Origin: Pseudomonas azotoformans | Lineage (GTDB): Bacteria; Pseudomonadota; Gammaproteobacteria; Pseudomonadales; Pseudomonadaceae | Reading direction: 5' to 3' | Assembly (NCBI RefSeq): GCF_001579805.1 | Contig: NZ_CP014546.1 | Coordinates: 3,534,001 to 3,598,000 of the forward strand | Length of the DNA: 64,000 nt | Shown: one piece after another, positions 59,794 to 64,000 of the stretch | How positions within the stretch are numbered: the first letter of the stretch is position 1 | Layout of the letters: every line of letters begins with the position of its first letter | The notes under the pieces: generated by a model | Databases searched by the model: none | The model's input: only the letters and a program-made list of their open reading frames with translations | What the model was told of the DNA's origin: nothing | Program-made: the position numbers and the translations under genes

Positions 59794-61098
59794 TTACTCG
59801 GCAGCGATCTTCGCTTGAGCGGCTGCCCGCGCATGTCGGCCGTGCTTGAGCGCGATAGGCGCCATTTTTTCGCGGTCCAGCTCACCCTCCCAGGCGGCCA
59901 CCACCAGCGCGGCCACGGCATTGCCGATGATATTGGTCAGTGAGCGGCATTCAGCCATGAAGCGGTCTACGCCGAGAATCAACACCATCGCTGCCACCGG
60001 CACGGTCGGCACCACCGCCAAACTCGCCGCCAATGCGACAAACCCCGCGCCGACCACCGCCCCGGCGCCCTTGGACGTCAGCATGGCCACCGCCAGCAGC
60101 GTCAACTGCTGTTCCAGCGGCAAGTGGATGTTGGTGGCCTGGGCCAGGAACAACACCGCCAGGGTCATATAGATGTTGGTGCCGTCCAGATTGAAGGTGT
60201 AGCCGGTCGGCACCACGATGCCCACCACGCCCTTGGAGGCGCCCAGGCTTTCAAGTTTCTGGATCAATTGCGGCAACGCCGATTCCGACGAGCTGGTGCC
60301 CAGTACGATCAGCAGCTCCGACTTGATGTAGCCCATCAATTTGAAAATGCTGAACCCTGCGTAGCGGGCGATGCTGCCCAGCACCACGGCAATGAAGAAA
60401 AACGCGGTGATATAGAAGGTGCCCACCAGCTTCAACAACGGCAGCAACGAACCCACGCCGTATTTGCCGATGGTGAACGCAATCGCGCCAAAGGCCCCGA
60501 TTGGCGCGACCCGGCTGATGATACCGACGATGCGGAAGAACACTTCGCTGGCCTGGTTGATCACACCCACCAACGGCCGGCCCTTTTCACCGACCATCAC
60601 CAGGCCCACGCCAAACAGCACCGAGACGAACAGCACCGGCAGGATTTCACCCTTGGAGAACGCATCGAAAAACGTCGCGGGGATCACATGCAGCAGGAAC
60701 CCGACGATGCCTTCACCGTGTTCGGCCTGGCCGACAAAACCGGCGATGGCCGAGCTGTCGAGGGTTTTCACGTCAATATTGAAACCGACGCCCGGATGCA
60801 GCAGGTGCGCGGCGAGAATGCCGATCAACAGGGCAATGGTCGAGACGACTTCGAAGTACAGCAGCGCCTTCCCGCCGACGCGGCCGACCTGTTTCACGTC
60901 GTGCATGCTGGTGATGCCGGACACCACCGTGCAGAAGATAATCGGGCCGATGATCATCTTGATCAGTTTGATGAAGCCGTCGCCCAAGGGCTTGAGGTCG
61001 ATGCCGATCTGCGGCCATTGATGGCCGATCAACACGCCCAGCGCGATGGCGATGAGCACCTGGATATACAGGGTTCCCAGCAGTTTTCTGATTGTCAT
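59794..61098 (-). CDS. dctA: C4-dicarboxylate:cation symporter DctA
   Basis: DAACS-family transporter, 434 residues. Recognised by [16 protein letters not shown] near the N-terminus, the serine-rich hairpin [14 protein letters not shown] (about 265-278) and [23 protein letters not shown]. It imports succinate, fumarate and malate with protons. Its position beside LysR and LeuCD-like genes suggests a dicarboxylate pathway. Start chosen at MTIRKLL. Confidence 0.93.
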   Translation of the reverse strand: MTIRKLLGTLYIQVLIAIALGVLIGHQWPQIGIDLKPLGDGFIKLIKMIIGPIIFCTVVSGITSMHDVKQVGRVGGKALLYFEVVSTIALLIGILAAHLLHPGVGFNIDVKTLDSSAIAGFVGQAEHGEGIVGFLLHVIPATFFDAFSKGEILPVLFVSVLFGVGLVMVGEKGRPLVGVINQASEVFFRIVGIISRVAPIGAFGAIAFTIGKYGVGSLLPLLKLVGTFYITAFFFIAVVLGSIARYAGFSIFKLMGYIKSELLIVLGTSSSESALPQLIQKLESLGASKGVVGIVVPTGYTFNLDGTNIYMTLAVLFLAQATNIHLPLEQQLTLLAVAMLTSKGAGAVVGAGFVALAASLAVVPTVPVAAMVLILGVDRFMAECRSLTNIIGNAVAALVVAAWEGELDREKMAPIALKHGRHARAAAQAKIAAE

Positions 61099-61181
61099 TG
61101 TTATTATCTCGCAGTCTTTTTTGGGCAAGCAGACCCCGTCGCAGGTGTTGGCGCGCCTGCGTGGGGGAGTGAATCAGGGGA

Positions 61182-62057
61182 TCAGCGAAGGAAGGTCAGG
61201 ACTTCGTCCAGCAACAACTCGGGAGCCTCTTCGGCAATGTAATGGCCGGCCGGCAGGGCCTTGCCGCGCACGTCGGTGGCGACTTTCTGCCATTCCTTGA
61301 GCGGCTCGAAACAGCGGCCGACGGTGCCTTCGGCGCCCCACATCACCAGCAACGGCAGGTTCAGGTGATGGCCGGCGTCGATATCCGCCTGGTCGTGCTC
61401 AAGGTCGATACCGGCGGCAGCGCGGTAGTCTTCGCAGATGCCAGTGGCAGCGCCCGGCAGTTTCAGGCAACGCAGGTATTCAGCGAAGGCCTCGTCGGTA
61501 AACGGCTTGAGCCCGGCGCTGCGGCTGCCCATCACGCTGCGCAGGTACAGCTCCGGATTACCCTCGATCAAGGCCTCCGGCAACGGCGCCGGACGGATCA
61601 GGAAGAACCAGTGCCAGTAGGCGCGGGCGAAGGCTTCGTCGGTCTGTGCGTACATCGACAGGGTCGGCGCGATGTCCAGCAGCACCATGCGTTGCACAGC
61701 GTTGGGATGATCCAGTGCCAGGCGATGGGCCACACGGGCGCCACGGTCATGGGCCAGCACCGAGAACTGTTCGAAGCCCAGGGCTTTCATGAGTTCGACG
61801 CTGTCCCGGGCCATTTCCCGTTTTGAATAATTCGTGTGGTGGTCATTGGCCGGCGGTTTGCTGCTGTCGCCATAACCGCGCAGGTCGGCCGCCACCACGG
61901 TGAAGTGCTCGGCCAATTGCTCGGCGACTTTGTGCCAGATGACGTGGGTTTGCGGGTGCCCGTGTAGCAGGAGCAGGCCGGGACCTGTACCGCCTTTGCG
62001 GTAGCTGATGTCCACGCCGTTGACGTGGCAGCTGTCTTTTTGGAATCCGGCGAACAT
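61182..62057 (-). CDS. Alpha/beta hydrolase, haloacetate-dehalogenase-like
   Basis: A 291-residue alpha/beta hydrolase of the fluoroacetate dehalogenase/epoxide hydrolase group. The oxyanion HGHPQTHVIWHKV, the nucleophile motif VLAHDRGARVAHRLAL (Asp) and the catalytic His in PAGHYIAEEAPE are all present. Activity on haloacetate is plausible because of the HDRG pattern. Start at the ATG with AAGGAG upstream; the longest frame adds 28 residues with no signal. Confidence 0.85.
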   Translation of the reverse strand: MFAGFQKDSCHVNGVDISYRKGGTGPGLLLLHGHPQTHVIWHKVAEQLAEHFTVVAADLRGYGDSSKPPANDHHTNYSKREMARDSVELMKALGFEQFSVLAHDRGARVAHRLALDHPNAVQRMVLLDIAPTLSMYAQTDEAFARAYWHWFFLIRPAPLPEALIEGNPELYLRSVMGSRSAGLKPFTDEAFAEYLRCLKLPGAATGICEDYRAAAGIDLEHDQADIDAGHHLNLPLLVMWGAEGTVGRCFEPLKEWQKVATDVRGKALPAGHYIAEEAPELLLDEVLTFLR

Positions 62058-62151
62058 GGAATGACTCCTTGTGATGATTGCCTGCATCCTGGAATCACGC
62101 GGCGTTCGGGGCAAGGGCGAAAACGTGGAGGGGTTGTTCATGAAGTGTGTA

Positions 62152-62171
62152 GGAGCCGGCGGGCCGGCTCC
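62152..62171. repeat. REP-like hairpin GGAGCCGGC
   Basis: GGAGCCGGC-GG-GCCGGCTCC lies between the VOC gene and the hydrolase. It resembles the shorter REP class with GGAGC/GCTCC and lies in a region where both genes point the same way. Confidence 0.6.
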
Positions 62172-62177
62172 CGTCGA

Positions 62178-62639
62178 TCAGCCTTGCTTGAACATGGCCT
62201 GGGCTCGTTCGCGGATCTGCGTTTCAGTCAGGTCTTCCTTGTGGGTGGCCAGGAACCACACATGGCCGAATGGATCCTTCAGCGTGCCGGAGCGATCGCC
62301 GTAGAACTGGTCCTTGGGTTCGGAGATCGGTGTGCCACCGGCTGCGATGGCTTGTTTGTATTGCGCGTCGACGTCATTGACATACACATGCAAACCGACG
62401 CTGGTGTGGCCATCACGGGGGCTGCCAAACGCACTTTCATCGCAGGGTGAGCCCAGCATGATCGGCGAGTCACCGATACGCAGCTCGGCGTGGCCGACTC
62501 TGCCGTCGGGCATGTCCAGGCGCATGGCCTCGATGGCGCCAAAGGCTTTCTTGTAGAACTCGATGGCTTCGGCCGCTTTTTCGACGCCCAGGTAGGGCGT
62601 GACACTGTGGAAGCCCTCGGGAATAGGCTTAACGCTCAT
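62178..62639 (-). CDS. VOC-family protein (PhnB/glyoxalase-like)
   Basis: A 153-residue VOC-fold protein of the PhnB/YdfO type. The opening FHSVTPYLGVEKAAEAIEFYKKAFGA, central ELRIGDSPIMLGSP and LHVYVNDVDAQYKQAIAAGG fit the family. The enzymatic role is unknown. It is convergent with nothing nearby, and lies upstream of the hydrolase on the same strand. Confidence 0.86.
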   Translation of the reverse strand: MSVKPIPEGFHSVTPYLGVEKAAEAIEFYKKAFGAIEAMRLDMPDGRVGHAELRIGDSPIMLGSPCDESAFGSPRDGHTSVGLHVYVNDVDAQYKQAIAAGGTPISEPKDQFYGDRSGTLKDPFGHVWFLATHKEDLTETQIRERAQAMFKQG

Positions 62640-62814
62640 TTCGTTCTCCTTGAGTGGTGGTTATGGAGGGACGGCCTTTTCACTATAGGCCACGTACGCC
62701 GGGGCCTGCGGGCAGCCGACGAGGTGTTTGCCAGGCAACAGTGAACCGGCAGTTTGCTGCGCCATAAGCGGGTAGGGGGCGCGTTTTTACGGCCAAACCA
62801 CCGGTTTCCGGGCC

Positions 62815-62830
62815 CGGCACAGAAGCTGCA
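62815..62830 (+). promoter_or_regulatory. Sigma-54 promoter of sfnB
   Basis: CGGCACAGAAGCTGCA has GG and GC exactly ten bases apart, matching the TGGCAC-N5-TTGCA consensus at most positions. It lies 36 bases before the sfnB start. Confidence 0.65.
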
Positions 62831-62865
62831 ATACCTCTGGCAAACCATTCGCCCGAGAGCGTTGT

Positions 62866-64000
62866 ATGTCTGTACTGCCTGTGTCTGCCGATTACCCGAT
62901 CCACACGCCCCATGCCGCATTGATCCGCGATGCAGCCGAGGCGATTGCCGTCGCCCACCGCGTCGCCGCCGTTCTCCTGGAACAGGACGCCGAGCGCGAC
63001 CGCAGCCGCCAGGTGCCCGCCGAGGTGGTGGACCTGTATTCCAACAGTGGCCTGTGGGGCATCAGTGTGCCGCGCGCGTTCGGCGGGGCGCAGGTGTCTT
63101 ACGCGGTGCTGGCGCAGGTGATCGCGATTATTTCGGCGGCCGACCCGTCATTGGGGCAGATCCCGCAGAACCACTACTGCCTGCTGGAAGATATCCGCCT
63201 GCAGGGCACGCCCGAGCAACAGGCGCATTTCTTCTGCTTGGCCTTGCAGGGCCATCGCTTTGCCAATGCGCTGTCGGAAACCGGCGGCAAGCACGTGCAG
63301 GACATCCAGGCCACTATTCGCCGTGAAGGCGACGGATATGTGATCAACGGGCGCAAGGGCTATTGCACCGGTTCGCTGTACGCCCATTGGCTGGCAGTGC
63401 TGGCGCTGGATGAACAGCAAAATGCCCAGCTGGCCTTTGTGCCGCGTGGCACCGAAGGGCTGGTGGTGGTTGACGATTGGGACAGTATGGGCCAACGCAC
63501 TACTTCCAGCGGGACGGTACTGGCTCAGGATTTGCGGGTGCCGGCGTTCAATCTGTTTCCTACGCACAAATCCTACGATTCCCCAACGTTGGCCGGACCT
63601 TTCGCACAACTGACCACTGCCGCCATCGACGCGGGCATTGCCCGTGCGGCGCTGCGCGACACCGTGCAGTTCGTCCAGCAATTCGCCCGGCCGTGGATCG
63701 ATGCTGGGGTGGAGAAAGCCAGCGAGGATCCACTGACCATCATTCAGGTCGGTGCGCTGGATATTCGCCTGGAAGCCGCCGAAGCCTTGCTCGACCGCGC
63801 CGGCTTTGCCCTGGATGCCGCGCGCCCGGCCCCGGATGAAGACAACGTCGCCCACGCGTCCCTCGCCGTCGCGCGCGCCAAAGTGCTGACCACTGAAATC
63901 GCCATCGAAGCCAGCAACAAACTGTTCGAACTGGGGGGCACCCGGTCCACCTTGAAAAAGCACAACTTTGACCGCCACTGGCGCAACGCGCGGGTCCACA
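62866..64000 (+). CDS. sfnB: SfnB-family sulfur acquisition oxidoreductase (partial)
   Basis: Acyl-CoA-dehydrogenase-fold flavoprotein of the SfnB group, involved in using dimethyl sulfone or other organosulfur compounds as sulfur source. About 378 residues are present and the gene continues past the window. Conserved stretches are SGLWGISVPRAFGGAQVSYAVLAQ, DPSLGQIPQNHYCLLE and ELGGTRSTLKKHNFDRHWRNARVH, the last being highly typical. Expression is under sigma-54, normally with the activator SfnR. Confidence 0.9.
   Translation, partial: MSVLPVSADYPIHTPHAALIRDAAEAIAVAHRVAAVLLEQDAERDRSRQVPAEVVDLYSNSGLWGISVPRAFGGAQVSYAVLAQVIAIISAADPSLGQIPQNHYCLLEDIRLQGTPEQQAHFFCLALQGHRFANALSETGGKHVQDIQATIRREGDGYVINGRKGYCTGSLYAHWLAVLALDEQQNAQLAFVPRGTEGLVVVDDWDSMGQRTTSSGTVLAQDLRVPAFNLFPTHKSYDSPTLAGPFAQLTTAAIDAGIARAALRDTVQFVQQFARPWIDAGVEKASEDPLTIIQVGALDIRLEAAEALLDRAGFALDAARPAPDEDNVAHASLAVARAKVLTTEIAIEASNKLFELGGTRSTLKKHNFDRHWRNARVH

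Noticed and set aside
1..64000. CRISPR arrays, prophage or insertion sequences
   Set aside because: No regularly spaced repeats, integrase or transposase frames, or phage structural genes were seen. Repeats found are REP-type and the tRNA duplication only.

Overview
This 64 kb window reads as the chromosome of a fluorescent pseudomonad (Pseudomonas fluorescens group). The evidence is uniformly GC-rich coding sequence, REP/REPIN palindromes built on the GTGGGAGC...GCTCCCAC theme, a complete fpvGHJKCDEF-type pyoverdine-iron operon, an SfnB-type sulfur gene, and gene orders that, from memory, match two P. aeruginosa stretches: about PA2811-PA2817 (fadE, transglutaminase-like, GST, YadGH-like ABC exporter) and about PA3249-PA3267 (ABC transporter, HAD, quinone oxidoreductase, prc/algO, EAL-GGDEF, HTH pair, YkvA, FKBP, rdgC, BASS, MFS-PlsC). 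Those locus comparisons are recollection and were not checked by search.

Layout. 1-5.1 kb: a self-contained TonB system on the minus strand (exbD, tonB, outer-membrane receptor, exbB) followed by a secreted phospholipase-D-like enzyme that runs off the left edge. 5.2-9.5 kb: GNAT, Tat-exported PhoD phosphatase, AlaX-type editing protein, LysR, small conserved protein. 9.5-15.3 kb: fadE, transglutaminase-like protein, GST and a two-gene ABC-2 exporter. 15.3-23.3 kb: TetR/MFS pair, cupin, TDT transporter, MFS-PlsC fusion, guanidinium exporter under a guanidine-II riboswitch, BASS transporter, rdgC. 23.4-28.2 kb: two near-identical tRNA-Val/tRNA-Asp operons bracketing a FecI-FecR-siderophore receptor cassette. 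28.4-36.3 kb: accessory genes (BCCT transporter with CocE-type hydrolase and LysR; a catalase-like protein with a diheme cytochrome).

36.5-43.9 kb: FKBP lipoprotein, YkvA, HTH plus unknown pair, EAL-CBS-GGDEF protein, prc protease, quinone oxidoreductase. 44.0-50.4 kb: a likely organophosphate or phosphonate import module (binding protein, two permeases, ATPase, alkaline-phosphatase-superfamily enzyme, HAD phosphatase, UTRA-type GntR) with two matching candidate operators. 50.4-56.5 kb: fpvGHJKCDEF, which reduces and releases iron from ferri-pyoverdine in the periplasm and imports it. 56.8-62.6 kb: a second LeuCD-type dehydratase, LysR, DctA, haloacetate-dehalogenase-like hydrolase and a VOC protein. 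62.9 kb to the end: sfnB behind a good sigma-54 promoter.

Iron acquisition (FecIR-receptor and fpv) and phosphorus scavenging (PLD-like enzyme, PhoD, the ABC module) recur across the window. No prophage, insertion sequence or CRISPR array is visible. The least explained modules are the exbD-tonB-receptor-exbB-PLD operon, the BCCT/CocE pair, the HTH/unknown overlapping pair and the LeuCD paralogue beside DctA.
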